DNA of 64,000 nt from Mucilaginibacter aquatilis (GCF_009755275.1 NZ_WQLA01000002.1:675325-739324); one strand, 5' to 3'. Positions 26,568 through 36,043 are shown, numbered from the stretch's first letter. Numbers and translations: made by a program. Notes: a model not told the origin generated them from the letters alone.

Positions 26568-27884
26568 ATGAAGCTTAAACCGCTGTACACGCGCCTTATG
26601 TTTTTGTTAATGTTCACCATTATTAATAATAGTAATGCGTGGGCTCAAACATCTTCATACAAGTTTAGCTTTAACCGGCAGCAAAAGGGCGCTGGTTATA
26701 CTCAGGTTGCCGCAGATTACAAATTTGATGGTACGTATGGTTTTGATTTTGGAACCACAACACAAGCTATCTCAGGAAAGGAAGGGAAAGGTGATTACAT
26801 TACCTCCAATCAGCCCTTTTATTTCTCGGTGGCCGTGCCCGAGGGAAACTACAAGGTAACTTTATCATTGGGCGGAAATGATGCAAGCCTAACAACGGTT
26901 AAGGCTGAATCTCGCAGGTTAATGCTTGAAAACATAGCTACCAAGCCAGGGGAGAATAAAACTGTAAATTTTATTGTTAATGTACGTAAGCCGCAAATTG
27001 GCGATACCAGCAGAGTTGCCCTTAAGCCTCGTGAAAATGGCAAACTTGACTGGGATGATAAGCTAACCCTTGAATTTGATCAGAAACCGGCTATTAAAGC
27101 ATTGCAAATTGAAAAAGTTAATGATCAAATAACCGTTTTTCTTGCAGGTAACTCTACCGTGGTTGACCAGGATGACGAACCCTGGGCTGCATGGGGACAA
27201 ATGATTCCAAGATTTTTTAAACCAGGGGTAGCTGTTGCCAATCATGCCGAATCGGGTTTAACGCTGGGCAGTTTCATGGGTAGCAAACGGTTAGACAAAA
27301 TAATGAGCCTTATTAAACCCGGCGATTATTTATTTATAGAGTTTGGCCATAATGATCAAAAAGAAAAAGGGCCCAATGATGGTGCATATAAATCATACAC
27401 CGAACGTTTAAAAACATTCATTAGCCGTACACGTCAAAAAGGGGCTATCCCGGTTGTTGTAACCTCAACAGCGCGCCGCTCATTTGATGCCAATGGTAAA
27501 ACCGTAAATACGCTGGGCGATTATCCTGCTGCAGCACGCAAGGTGGCCAAAGAGGAGGGAGTAACCCTGATTGACTTAAACGCTATGACAACCACCCTTT
27601 ATGATGCATGGGGTGTTGAGCCATCAAAAAAAGGATTTGTTCATTATCCGGCAAATACCTTCCCGGGGCAAACAAAGCCACTTGAAGATAATACGCATTA
27701 TAACCCTTACGGGGCATATGAATTGGCGAAGTGCGTGGTTGAGGGCATCAAGGCAAGTGACTTGAAATTGAAGAAATACCTGTTAAACCTGCCCGGTTTT
27801 GACCCCCAAAAGCCTGATGCTCCGGATACCTTTAACTGGCCGTTAAGTCCAAAAAACTCATCTGTTAAACCCGATGGTAATTAA
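26568..27884 (+). CDS. Rhamnogalacturonan acetylesterase, CE12, with N-terminal beta domain
   Basis: An SGNH-fold esterase that removes acetyl groups from rhamnogalacturonan. Signal peptide 1-26 (ending NAWAQ); residues about 30-170 form a beta-rich, carbohydrate-binding-like domain; the esterase domain starts near 190 with the nucleophile Ser in FLAGNSTVVDQ, then NHAESGLTLGSF, FIEFGHNDQK and the Asp-His pair in LEDNTHYNPYGAYELA. The usual GDS is GNS here. Length 438 residues. First of three CE12-type enzymes in this locus; the GH28 gene follows after 55 bases. Confidence 0.88.
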   Translation: MKLKPLYTRLMFLLMFTIINNSNAWAQTSSYKFSFNRQQKGAGYTQVAADYKFDGTYGFDFGTTTQAISGKEGKGDYITSNQPFYFSVAVPEGNYKVTLSLGGNDASLTTVKAESRRLMLENIATKPGENKTVNFIVNVRKPQIGDTSRVALKPRENGKLDWDDKLTLEFDQKPAIKALQIEKVNDQITVFLAGNSTVVDQDDEPWAAWGQMIPRFFKPGVAVANHAESGLTLGSFMGSKRLDKIMSLIKPGDYLFIEFGHNDQKEKGPNDGAYKSYTERLKTFISRTRQKGAIPVVVTSTARRSFDANGKTVNTLGDYPAAARKVAKEEGVTLIDLNAMTTTLYDAWGVEPSKKGFVHYPANTFPGQTKPLEDNTHYNPYGAYELAKCVVEGIKASDLKLKKYLLNLPGFDPQKPDAPDTFNWPLSPKNSSVKPDGN

Positions 27885-27939
27885 ACAATAATTGGTCAAG
27901 GTCTGCTCGTTTTTTAAAGTCACACTCAAGCATGCTTAA

Positions 27940-29331
27940 ATGAGGAAGCACATAATATTTTTAGTGAATGTTGTTATACTATTTGCTTCGCTTGCGGCAT
28001 GGGCTAATGATCCATCGTGGGTTAAAGCTGTTGGAGCAAAAAGTTTTCCTGCAAAAACAAAGGAATATGCCGTGACAAATTTTGGTGCAGTTGCCGATGG
28101 AAAAACCTTGAACACCAGAAGCATTCAGCAAGCAATTGATAAATGTTCGGCAAGCGGTGGGGGTGTTGTACGTGTAAAGGCAGGTAAATATTTAACAGGT
28201 TCGTTATTCATTAAAAGCAACGTTAATTTTATGATTGACGAGGGTGCCGAGCTTTTAGGAAGCCAGAACATTAATGATTACCCCGAGATAGATACACGTG
28301 TGGCAGGCATTGAAATGAAATGGCCTGCTGCATTGCTTAATGTATTGAATCAAAAGAATGCCGCCATTACCGGTAAAGGACTTGTGAACGCACAGGGCAA
28401 ACCATTTTGGGATATGTACTGGAACCTCCGCAAAGAATACGAACCTAAAGGCCTGCGTTGGATAGTTGATTACGATGCCAAACGTCCGCGAACACTGCTG
28501 GTAAGTAATTCAGCCAATGTAACCGTAAAGGGCATTACTTTGCAACAAGCCGGTTTTTGGACGGTTCAGTTACTCTATTCCAACCAGGTAACTGTTGATG
28601 GTGTTATCATCCGTAACAACGTTGAAGGCCACGGACCCAGCACCGATGGCATTGACGTTGATTCATCAACCCGAGTACTCATTGAAAATTGCGATATAGA
28701 TTGTAATGACGACAACTTTTGTTTGAAGGCCGGCCGCGACTGGGACGGGCTGCGTGTAAATAAACCAACCGAATATGTTGTGATACGCAATTGCGTTGCA
28801 CGTGCAGGTGCCGGTTTACTTACCCTTGGCAGCGAAACATCGGGTGGTATACGGCATGTACTGGCAACCAACTTAACAGGAAACGGTACCAGCAATGGTT
28901 TAAACTTAAAGTCGGCCACCACCAGGGGAGGGGTCTTGGAGGACATTCACTTCAAAAATATCACCTTAAATAACGTAGGCACTGCTTTTCAAATCACGCT
29001 CAATTGGAACCCTGCTTACAGCTACTCAAAACTGCCTGAAGGTTATGACGAAAAAGTGCTTCCGGCCCACTGGAAAGCCATGCTTACTCCTGTAGAACCT
29101 GCATCAAAAGGTGTTCCGCGGTTTCAAAATGTGTTTGTATCAAACATAAAAGCCACGGCAAAAAAAGCCGTTAATGCGGCAGGTTTACCTGAATCACAAT
29201 TGCTGAATTTTCAGTTCGATAATGTGCAGATTAATGCAAAAACCGCAGGTAGCATAAAGTATGCACAAAACTGGAAATGGAATAACAGCACTGTTGCCGC
29301 CGATGATGGTACCCAATTAGTTATACCTTAA
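27940..29331 (+). CDS. GH28 polygalacturonase/rhamnogalacturonan hydrolase
   Basis: An exported right-handed beta-helix enzyme of family GH28, acting on the galacturonan or rhamnogalacturonan backbone. Signal peptide about 1-22 (ending AAWAN). Family marks: VTNFGAVADGKTLNTRSIQQ, STDGIDVDSS, CNDDNFCLKAGRDWDG with the catalytic Asp pair, LTLGSETSGGIRH and GLNLKS. GSETSGG and NLKS replace the GHG and RIK of classical polygalacturonases, as seen in exo-acting or rhamnogalacturonan-specific members, so the backbone specificity is open. 463 residues. In the plus-strand pectin operon. Confidence 0.9.
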   Translation: MRKHIIFLVNVVILFASLAAWANDPSWVKAVGAKSFPAKTKEYAVTNFGAVADGKTLNTRSIQQAIDKCSASGGGVVRVKAGKYLTGSLFIKSNVNFMIDEGAELLGSQNINDYPEIDTRVAGIEMKWPAALLNVLNQKNAAITGKGLVNAQGKPFWDMYWNLRKEYEPKGLRWIVDYDAKRPRTLLVSNSANVTVKGITLQQAGFWTVQLLYSNQVTVDGVIIRNNVEGHGPSTDGIDVDSSTRVLIENCDIDCNDDNFCLKAGRDWDGLRVNKPTEYVVIRNCVARAGAGLLTLGSETSGGIRHVLATNLTGNGTSNGLNLKSATTRGGVLEDIHFKNITLNNVGTAFQITLNWNPAYSYSKLPEGYDEKVLPAHWKAMLTPVEPASKGVPRFQNVFVSNIKATAKKAVNAAGLPESQLLNFQFDNVQINAKTAGSIKYAQNWKWNNSTVAADDGTQLVIP

Positions 29332-29379
29332 TAAATGATATTTAAACTAAGTAGTTTCAAATCAATCCAATAAACTTAA

Positions 29380-30150
29380 ATGAAGAAGACATCAAAACTT
29401 GCTATTTGTGCATTAGCGGTTCTTGTTATAGCGCAGGCTTTCAGGCAACCGTCTAAGCCGGTTATTTATTTAATCGGCGATTCAACTGTACATAACAACG
29501 ATAAAGTGCAATGGGGTTGGGGTTCAATTTTAGGAAGCTTTTTTGATGAAAATAAAATAAGCGTTGATAACCAAGCCATGGCCGGGCGCAGCACACGTAC
29601 CTTTATTAAAGAAAACCGTTGGCATAGAGTTGACTCCATGTTAAAACCGGGCGATTATGTGTTGATGCAATTTGGCCATAACGAGGGTAGTAAACCCGAT
29701 ACCAATAAAGCCGGCTACAGAGGTGTATTGCGCGGTACCGGCAATGAGACTGTTGAACTTACCTGGAAAGATGGCGTTAAGGAAACCGTTCATACCTACG
29801 GTTGGTACTTGCGTAAGTTTATTCACGAAACAAAGGCTAAAGGAGCTACGCCTATTGTGCTGTCAATGATACCACGCAACCAGTTTAAAGATGGCAAAGT
29901 ATTGCGTGCCGATAGCAGTTACGGAAAATGGGCTAAAGAGATTGCTCAGCAAGAGAACGTTGCCTTTATTAATCTGAACAGCATTTCTGCCGATAAGTAT
30001 GATAAGTGGGGAGCTGATTCTGTTAAGAAATTTTTTCCCGGCGATCATACCCATACCAATAAGGCAGGTGCTACTGTAAACGCCCAATCTGTGGTAGAAG
30101 GCATCAAAGCCAATAAATCAATTACATTAAACAAGTATTTAAAAAAGTAA
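29380..30150 (+). CDS. Rhamnogalacturonan acetylesterase, CE12 (copy 2)
   Basis: A 256-residue single-domain CE12 esterase. An uncleaved or cleaved N-terminal hydrophobic segment (about 5-21) leads into the SGNH domain: YLIGDSTVHNNDKVQWGWG with the Ser nucleophile, AGRSTRTF, LMQFGHNEGS and FFPGDHTHTNKAG with the Asp-His pair. Near-adjacent copy 3 shares the same order of motifs. The stop is one base before the next ATG, indicating translational coupling. Confidence 0.9.
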   Translation: MKKTSKLAICALAVLVIAQAFRQPSKPVIYLIGDSTVHNNDKVQWGWGSILGSFFDENKISVDNQAMAGRSTRTFIKENRWHRVDSMLKPGDYVLMQFGHNEGSKPDTNKAGYRGVLRGTGNETVELTWKDGVKETVHTYGWYLRKFIHETKAKGATPIVLSMIPRNQFKDGKVLRADSSYGKWAKEIAQQENVAFINLNSISADKYDKWGADSVKKFFPGDHTHTNKAGATVNAQSVVEGIKANKSITLNKYLKK

Positions 30151-30151
30151 T

Positions 30152-30952
30152 ATGTTTAACAAATATACCCGGTCTGTATTTTTTGCATTAGTTGTTATTG
30201 CAGCAGCAGGCGCATTTTATTCATTTATTATAAAGCTTAAACCAACGTTATACCTCGTTGGCGATTCTACTGTAAAAAATGGTAAAGGAAAAGGCGATGG
30301 TGGTTTATGGGGATGGGGCAGCTATTTGGCTAACCACTTCGATACCACAAAAATTACAGTAGAAAATGATGCCCTGGGCGGAACCAGCAGCCGTACATTT
30401 CAAACACAGGGTTGGTGGAGCAAAGTGGCCGACAAAATTAAACCGGGAGACTACGTGATTATGCAGTTCGGGCATAATGATTCCAGTCCGCTGGTAGATT
30501 CGTCACGCGCGCGTGGTACTATTAAAAGTAACGGCGATGAGCAGGAGGAACTATATAACCCGCTTACCAAAAAAACAGAAGTTATACATAGCTATGGCTG
30601 GTATTTGCGTAAAATGATTGCCGAAGCCAAAGCCAAAGGTGCTACTGTAGCAGTTTGTTCACTTATTCCGCGTAACAGCTGGAAAGACGGTAAAGTAGTA
30701 CGCAGTACTGATGATTACGGTAAATGGGCTGCCGAAGCGGCTAAGCAGGCAGGAGCAACGTTTATTGATCTTAATACATTAGTAGCTGATAATTACGATG
30801 CCGAAGGAGAAGCAAAAGTAAAGTCGACCTATTTTAATGATAAGGACCACACGCATACTATTGAAGCCGGTGCTATTTTAAATGCCAAACTGGTAGCTAT
30901 GGGTGTAAAGCAAGCCAAAGGGTTTGGTTTAAGCCGTTATCTTAAAAAGTAA
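30152..30952 (+). CDS. Rhamnogalacturonan acetylesterase, CE12 (copy 3)
   Basis: A 266-residue CE12 esterase, evidently a tandem paralogue of the preceding gene. Motifs: YLVGDSTVKNGKGKGDGG, LGGTSSRTFQTQGWW, IMQFGHNDSSP, and DKDHTHTIEAGA with the Asp-His pair; it ends in SRYLKK, like its neighbour in NKYLKK. A membrane segment or signal (about 8-29) precedes the domain. Two coupled copies may differ in which acetyl position or which chain they prefer. Confidence 0.9.
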   Translation: MFNKYTRSVFFALVVIAAAGAFYSFIIKLKPTLYLVGDSTVKNGKGKGDGGLWGWGSYLANHFDTTKITVENDALGGTSSRTFQTQGWWSKVADKIKPGDYVIMQFGHNDSSPLVDSSRARGTIKSNGDEQEELYNPLTKKTEVIHSYGWYLRKMIAEAKAKGATVAVCSLIPRNSWKDGKVVRSTDDYGKWAAEAAKQAGATFIDLNTLVADNYDAEGEAKVKSTYFNDKDHTHTIEAGAILNAKLVAMGVKQAKGFGLSRYLKK

Positions 30953-31020
30953 CTATCTGCTAAAATTTTCTATTGCAGCAAGGGTAAAGCTTGTTTAAAA
31001 CGTCATATATATAACCAGTT

Positions 31021-33993
31021 ATGATTAAACCTTTACGTTGTTTTTTACTTTGTATTACCGGGTTAGCCGGCATTGCATCGGCATTTGGGCAATCATTACC
31101 CATCCCTCGTTCAAAATTTAATTTTAACCAGGGCTGGAAGCTCTTGTCCCGTGACACTACCGGAGCCGAAGTCCCGGGCTTTAACGACGACGGGTGGAAA
31201 GACGTAACCCTGCCCCACGCTTTCAACGAAGATGATGCTTTTAGAAAAGACATACATGACTTAACAGTAGGCGTAAGCTGGTACCGTAAAAAGTTCAAAG
31301 TTCCGGCCGGTAGTGCAGGTAAGAAAATATTTATTGAGTTTGAAGGTATAAGGCAGGCAGGCGAGTTTTACCTTAACGGCAAGCCCATTGGACTAAGTGA
31401 AAACGGCATTATGGCTTTTGGGTTTGATATTACTGATAAAGTAAATTTAAACGGAGTAAATGAACTTGCCGTGCGTATTGACAACCGATGGGATTATAAA
31501 GAAAAGGCTACCGGTTCGGCATTTCAATGGAACAATGCTAACTTTTACGCCAATTATGGTGGTATTAATAAGAACGTAAATTTATATATTACAGATAAGC
31601 TTTACCAAACTCTTCCGCTTTACTCGTCGTTTAAAACCACAGGCGTATACATCTATTCTCATCATTTTAATGTGGCAGCACGTAAAGCTGTTGTAACTAC
31701 TCAAACGCAGGTTAAAAATGAGTACACAACGCCAAAAAATGTGCAGCTTGAAGTGGTAATTGCTGATGCCGACGGTAACATCGTAAAAACTCAGGCCGGA
31801 GATAAGGCAACAATACAAGCAGGCGAAACTTTAACATTAAAAGCTGATGCAGCGCTTGATAATGTACACTTCTGGAGTTGGGGTTACGGATATCTTTATA
31901 ATGTGTACACCATTATTAAAGTTGATAACAAACCTATTGATGTTGTAAAAACAACTACGGGCTTTCGTAAAACGGAATTTGTCAATGGCGTAATAAAGCT
32001 TAACGACCAGGTAATACAAATGCACGGTTATGCACAGCGATCCACCAATGAGTGGCCAGCGTTAGGGAGCGATGTTCCGGCATGGATAAGTGATTACAGT
32101 AACGGCTTGATGGTAGAAAGCAACGGTAACCTGGTGCGCTGGATGCACGTTACGCCGTCAAAGCAGGATGTTGAATCGTGCGATAGAGTAGGCCTTATTC
32201 AGGCTATGCCCGCCGGTGATGCCGAAGGCGACCCTAAAGACCGTAGGTGGCAGCAACGCGTTGAGGTAATGCGTGATGCTGTGGTTTATAACCGTAACAA
32301 CCCCAGTATACTGTTTTACGAAGCCGGAAACAAAGGAATTATACCGCAGCATATGCAAGACATGAAGGCGGTGCGTGATGAATTTGACCCGCATGGCGGT
32401 CGTGCTGCAGGCTCGCGCGAGATGCTTGATAGTAAGATAGCAGAGTATGGCGGCGAAATGCTGTATATTAATAAAAGTGCAGGCATTCCTTTTTGGGCAA
32501 TGGAATACTCCCGCGATGAGGCATTACGCAAGTACTGGGACGAGTATAGTGCACCTTATCATAAAAATGGCGACGGGCCAAAATATAAACAGGAAAGCGG
32601 ATTTAATTATAACCGTAATCAGGATTCGCACGCAGTTGAAAATGCCGTACGCTGGTATGATTACTGGCGAGAGCGGCCGGGTACGGGCAAGCGTGTAAGT
32701 TCAGGCGGTGTTAATATCGTTTTTTCTGATTCGAACACACACTTTCGCGGAACTGAAAACTACAGACGTAGTGGAGAGGTAGATGCGTTGCGTTTGCCAA
32801 AAGACGGGTTTTATACCCACAAAGTAATTTGGGATGGATGGGTTGATCCTAACAAAAGCGGAATACACCTTATAGGTCACTGGAATTATAAATCAGGCAC
32901 AGTAAAAGATGTGTATGTTATTGCCACCGGGAGCCAAGTACAATTGCAGCTTAACGGTAAATCGTTGGGTTATGGCGTTCAGTCTAATCAGTTTGTTTTT
33001 ACATTCAAGAATGTAAGCTGGCAACCGGGCGAACTTAAGGCAGTCAGCTTTGATAATGCAGGTAAAAAACTGGCCGAACAAACACTCAAAACAGCCGGCG
33101 AGCCGGCTGCGCTTAAGCTCACTCCTCGTGTTGGTCCGGCAGGGTTTATGGCCGATGGAGCTGACATTGCCCTCGTTGATGTTGAAGTGGTTGATGCAAA
33201 TGGCTTGCGCTGTCCTACGGCTTTAAATATGGTTAATTTTAAAGTTAACGGCCCAGCCGAATGGCGCGGTGGTCTTGCTCAGGGGCCAAACAACTATACT
33301 TTAACCAAGTCATTACCTGTGGAGTGTGGTATTAACCGTGTAATTATACGCTCGCTTACAAAGCCGGGCGTTATAAGCATTGAGTGTAATGCCGACGGGC
33401 TTAAAGGAGCATCGTTAAATTTAACTACAAAGCCTGTTGAGTTTAAAGACGGAATTTCATACTACAGTCAGCAAGCTGCACTTAAGGGCAACTTAAAACG
33501 TGGCCCTACGCCGGTTAAACAATCTTTTGTCACAAGCCGTAAAGCCATTGATATTGTTGCTGTAAAAGCTGGGTCGGGCATTGATAGTGCAAGGTGCAGT
33601 TTTGATGACAATGAGCTAAGCAACTGGAAAAGCGATGGCAAAGTAGAAAACGGATGGATAAAATATACTTTTGCTAGTCCTCAGCAGGTTGACGAGGTTA
33701 CCATGAAGCTCGAAAACTGGCGCAACCGCCGCTATCCAATACGCATAAAGGTTGATGAAAAAGTGGTTTATACAGGTGAAACCAGCCAAAGCCTTGGTTA
33801 TGTAACCATACCCGTACAATCAACAACGGGCAAAACATTAACAGTTGAACTGATAGGCGCCAACACTGATAAAGACGGCTTTGGCCTGGTTGAGGTAACC
33901 GGCAAAAAAGATGCGGGTGGCCTGGCCGCCGATAGTAAAAAGGCCACGGCTGTATTAGCCATAAACGAAATTGAAATATATCATAAACTATAA
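31021..33993 (+). CDS. GH2-family glycoside hydrolase with C-terminal discoidin-like domain
   Basis: A 990-residue exported enzyme of family GH2 (beta-galactosidases and relatives). Signal peptide 1-23; sugar-binding domain about 30-210 (LPHAFNEDDAF, WYRKKFKVPAG, GIRQAGEFYLNGKPIG); immunoglobulin-like domain about 215-320; barrel domain from about 325 with NNPSILFYEAGNKG and the likely nucleophile Glu495 in PFWAMEYS. At the position where GH2 enzymes have the acid/base Glu (GNE) this protein has GNK, Lys438. From about 830 a beta domain like F5/8-C/CBM32 ends the protein (FDDNELSNWKSDG). The substrate is probably a pectin side chain or backbone sugar. The stop is two bases before the next ATG. 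Confidence 0.85.
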   Translation: MIKPLRCFLLCITGLAGIASAFGQSLPIPRSKFNFNQGWKLLSRDTTGAEVPGFNDDGWKDVTLPHAFNEDDAFRKDIHDLTVGVSWYRKKFKVPAGSAGKKIFIEFEGIRQAGEFYLNGKPIGLSENGIMAFGFDITDKVNLNGVNELAVRIDNRWDYKEKATGSAFQWNNANFYANYGGINKNVNLYITDKLYQTLPLYSSFKTTGVYIYSHHFNVAARKAVVTTQTQVKNEYTTPKNVQLEVVIADADGNIVKTQAGDKATIQAGETLTLKADAALDNVHFWSWGYGYLYNVYTIIKVDNKPIDVVKTTTGFRKTEFVNGVIKLNDQVIQMHGYAQRSTNEWPALGSDVPAWISDYSNGLMVESNGNLVRWMHVTPSKQDVESCDRVGLIQAMPAGDAEGDPKDRRWQQRVEVMRDAVVYNRNNPSILFYEAGNKGIIPQHMQDMKAVRDEFDPHGGRAAGSREMLDSKIAEYGGEMLYINKSAGIPFWAMEYSRDEALRKYWDEYSAPYHKNGDGPKYKQESGFNYNRNQDSHAVENAVRWYDYWRERPGTGKRVSSGGVNIVFSDSNTHFRGTENYRRSGEVDALRLPKDGFYTHKVIWDGWVDPNKSGIHLIGHWNYKSGTVKDVYVIATGSQVQLQLNGKSLGYGVQSNQFVFTFKNVSWQPGELKAVSFDNAGKKLAEQTLKTAGEPAALKLTPRVGPAGFMADGADIALVDVEVVDANGLRCPTALNMVNFKVNGPAEWRGGLAQGPNNYTLTKSLPVECGINRVIIRSLTKPGVISIECNADGLKGASLNLTTKPVEFKDGISYYSQQAALKGNLKRGPTPVKQSFVTSRKAIDIVAVKAGSGIDSARCSFDDNELSNWKSDGKVENGWIKYTFASPQQVDEVTMKLENWRNRRYPIRIKVDEKVVYTGETSQSLGYVTIPVQSTTGKTLTVELIGANTDKDGFGLVEVTGKKDAGGLAADSKKATAVLAINEIEIYHKL

Positions 33994-33995
33994 AT

Positions 33996-35141
33996 ATGCT
34001 GAAGAATAAATTTTCCTTTACGGCAATAATAGCAGGTTTAATGCTGGTGGCACCTTTTAAGGGTGCTGAAGCACAAATGCTGCCATCAAAAAATAAAGTG
34101 GTGATTGATATGGCTTTGGCCAACCAGTACTTTATGAAAAAATGGCCCGATCCGGGTGCTGTTACCAACGTTGGCAGGGTACGCACAAGTAATTTATGGA
34201 CACGCGCTGTTTATTATGAAGGCCTAATGGCACTGTATAAAGTTAACAAGCAGCAGCAATATCTTAAGTACGCGTTAGATTGGGCAAATCATCATAAGTG
34301 GGAGCCACGCGATGGATTGAACACACGTAACGCCGATAACCAGTGCTGCAGCCAAACTTACCTGGAACTTTATGAGCTGGATAAAAAGGCGGAGTACATT
34401 GAGCCCACCAAACAAAACATCGACAAGATGATGACCGGGGAGAAAATTGATGACTGGCACTGGATAGATGCTTTGCAAATGGCAATGCCCGTATTTGCCA
34501 AATTAGGCACCATGTACAAAGACAACCGCTATTACGAGCGTATGTATGAAATTTATAACTACTCAAAAACTAAGCACGGCGGTAATGGACTGTATAACCC
34601 GGCCGAGAAGCTTTGGTGGAGAGATAAGGATTTTGTGCCACCTTACAAAGAACCTAATGGCGCAAATTGCTACTGGTCTCGTGGTAATGGATGGGTTGTA
34701 GCAGCCATGGTGCGTGTACTTGAAGTAATGCCTAAAAGCGCCCCTCATCGCCAGGAGTATGTAACCATGCTGAAAGATATGCTTGAAGCCTTAGTGCCAT
34801 TACAACGTGCCGATGGTTATTGGAACGTTAGTTTGATGGACCCAACCAATTATGGTGGTAAAGAGCTTACAGGTACAGCCTTGTTTACTTATGGCATGGC
34901 TTGGGGAGTTAAAAATGGTATCATCAGTAAAAAGAAGTACCTTCCTGTAATAACAAAAGCATGGAATGCCATGAGTAAAGAATGTATACACCCTGATGGT
35001 ATGTTAGGTTACGTGCAGGGTACAGGCAAAGAACCAAAAGATGGGCAACCTGTAAATTATGATCACATCCCCGATTTTGAAGATTATGGTTTAGGATGTT
35101 TCCTTTTGGCCGGGAGCGAAGTTTACCGTTTAGCCAAGTAA
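33996..35141 (+). CDS. GH105/GH88-type unsaturated rhamnogalacturonyl hydrolase (copy 2)
   Basis: An exported alpha/alpha-barrel enzyme of 381 residues, similar in role to the GH105 protein at the other end of the locus. Signal peptide 1-26 (ending GAEAQ). Motifs: NLWTRAVYYEGLMALY, DDWHWIDALQMAMPVFAKLG with the catalytic-region Asp, NCYWSRGNGWVVAAMVRVLE and GYWNVSLMDPTNYGGKELTG. Sequence outside the motifs differs from the first copy, so the two may act on different unsaturated fragments. Last gene of the plus-strand pectin operon. Confidence 0.88.
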   Translation: MLKNKFSFTAIIAGLMLVAPFKGAEAQMLPSKNKVVIDMALANQYFMKKWPDPGAVTNVGRVRTSNLWTRAVYYEGLMALYKVNKQQQYLKYALDWANHHKWEPRDGLNTRNADNQCCSQTYLELYELDKKAEYIEPTKQNIDKMMTGEKIDDWHWIDALQMAMPVFAKLGTMYKDNRYYERMYEIYNYSKTKHGGNGLYNPAEKLWWRDKDFVPPYKEPNGANCYWSRGNGWVVAAMVRVLEVMPKSAPHRQEYVTMLKDMLEALVPLQRADGYWNVSLMDPTNYGGKELTGTALFTYGMAWGVKNGIISKKKYLPVITKAWNAMSKECIHPDGMLGYVQGTGKEPKDGQPVNYDHIPDFEDYGLGCFLLAGSEVYRLAK

Positions 35142-35162
35142 TTAATAAGTTTAAAAACTACT

Positions 35163-35199
35163 ACAAAGGGCTGGTATTTTCAAAATGCCGGCCCTTTGT
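35163..35199 (+). terminator. Hairpin at the end of the pectin operon
   Basis: ACAAAGGGC (35163-35171) pairs with GCCCTTTGT (35191-35199), and the inner part continues with mostly paired bases. It lacks a T tract, so it may be an mRNA-stabilising 3' hairpin as much as a terminator. Confidence 0.6.
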
Positions 35200-35593
35200 G
35201 CTAATACGGTTTCTAAAATGTCATAAATGTTAGGTTTTATTTAAGAATTTTACCAAGAGTATAACGTTCCAAAATAAATTCGTATCTTGTACTCATATCT
35301 TAATAAAGGCACCTGGCTATTTCTTGCTTGTCACAAATTTTAACAATTGTGTAGCCATTTATAGCATAAATCTTTAGCATCACTTACATCAACCGGGTGC
35401 GTAATGTTGATAGGATAACTTTAGCAAATAGGTTGTCCTTGGTTAGCAAAACAAGTTTTGAAGCAGCTTTTTTTGTTATTGAAACAAGTACTTTTTTAAA
35501 TACTTCACACAAAATAAGAAATCTCACCGGTAAAGGACGGGGGGCAACAGGCTTTTGAAAAATTCAGGAGCTTATTCATCATTTAAGTAAAAT
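35200..35593 (+). other. Gene-free region before the cold-shock gene
   Basis: I see no coding frame of note on either strand. The region is T-rich, has a small inverted repeat CACAA/TTGTG around 35333-35352, and a purine-rich GGTAAAGGACGGGGGGC near 35530. A long 5' leader for the cold-shock-domain gene is plausible, since cold-shock mRNAs often have such leaders, but no known motif is recognised. Confidence 0.35.
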
Positions 35594-36043
35594 ATGGGTA
35601 GATCGGCAGAAACATTCAGTAAAAAAGAAAACGAAAAAAAGAGATTAAAAAAGCAACGCGATAAGCGTGAAAAGGCAGAAGAGCGTAAAGCAAATGCGGT
35701 AAAGGGAAGAGGCCTGGAAGATATGATGGCTTACGTAGATGAGAATGGCAACATTACGTCAACTCCACCAGATCCGACTAAGAGAAAAGCTATATCATCT
35801 GACGAAATCAGAATTGGAACGCCTAAGCAGGAAGATATTCCGGTTGATATTGTTAGAACAGGAAAAGTATCGTTTTTCAATGATGGAAAAGGTTACGGCT
35901 TTATACGCGATGCACAATCACAGGAAAGCGTTTTTGTTCACATTAACGGTATAATTGAACAAATTAAAGAAGGTGATAAAGTAACGTTTGAAGTGGAAAA
36001 AGGCCCGAAAGGCTTAAACGCTGTAAAGGTTAAAAAGGCATAA
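35594..36043 (+). CDS. Cold-shock-domain protein with basic N-terminal extension
   Basis: A nucleic-acid-binding protein of 149 residues. The first 40 residues are very rich in Lys, Arg and Glu (KKENEKKRLKKQRDKREKAE), predicted helical; a linker follows (ENGNITSTPPDP). The cold-shock domain is at about 85-149: GKVSFFNDGKGYGFIRD with the RNP1-like aromatic residues and ESVFVHINGI with RNP2. It probably binds single-stranded RNA or DNA as a chaperone. The extended form is frequent in Bacteroidota. Two hairpins follow the gene. Confidence 0.9.
   Translation: MGRSAETFSKKENEKKRLKKQRDKREKAEERKANAVKGRGLEDMMAYVDENGNITSTPPDPTKRKAISSDEIRIGTPKQEDIPVDIVRTGKVSFFNDGKGYGFIRDAQSQESVFVHINGIIEQIKEGDKVTFEVEKGPKGLNAVKVKKA

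Noticed and set aside
26360..26620. 86-codon minus-strand frame between the GH43-like and CE12 genes
   Set aside because: It overlaps the CE12 signal-peptide region and has no protein-like features.
35500..35593. Riboswitch in the cold-shock leader
   Set aside because: No known aptamer pattern could be recognised; only a purine-rich stretch is visible.
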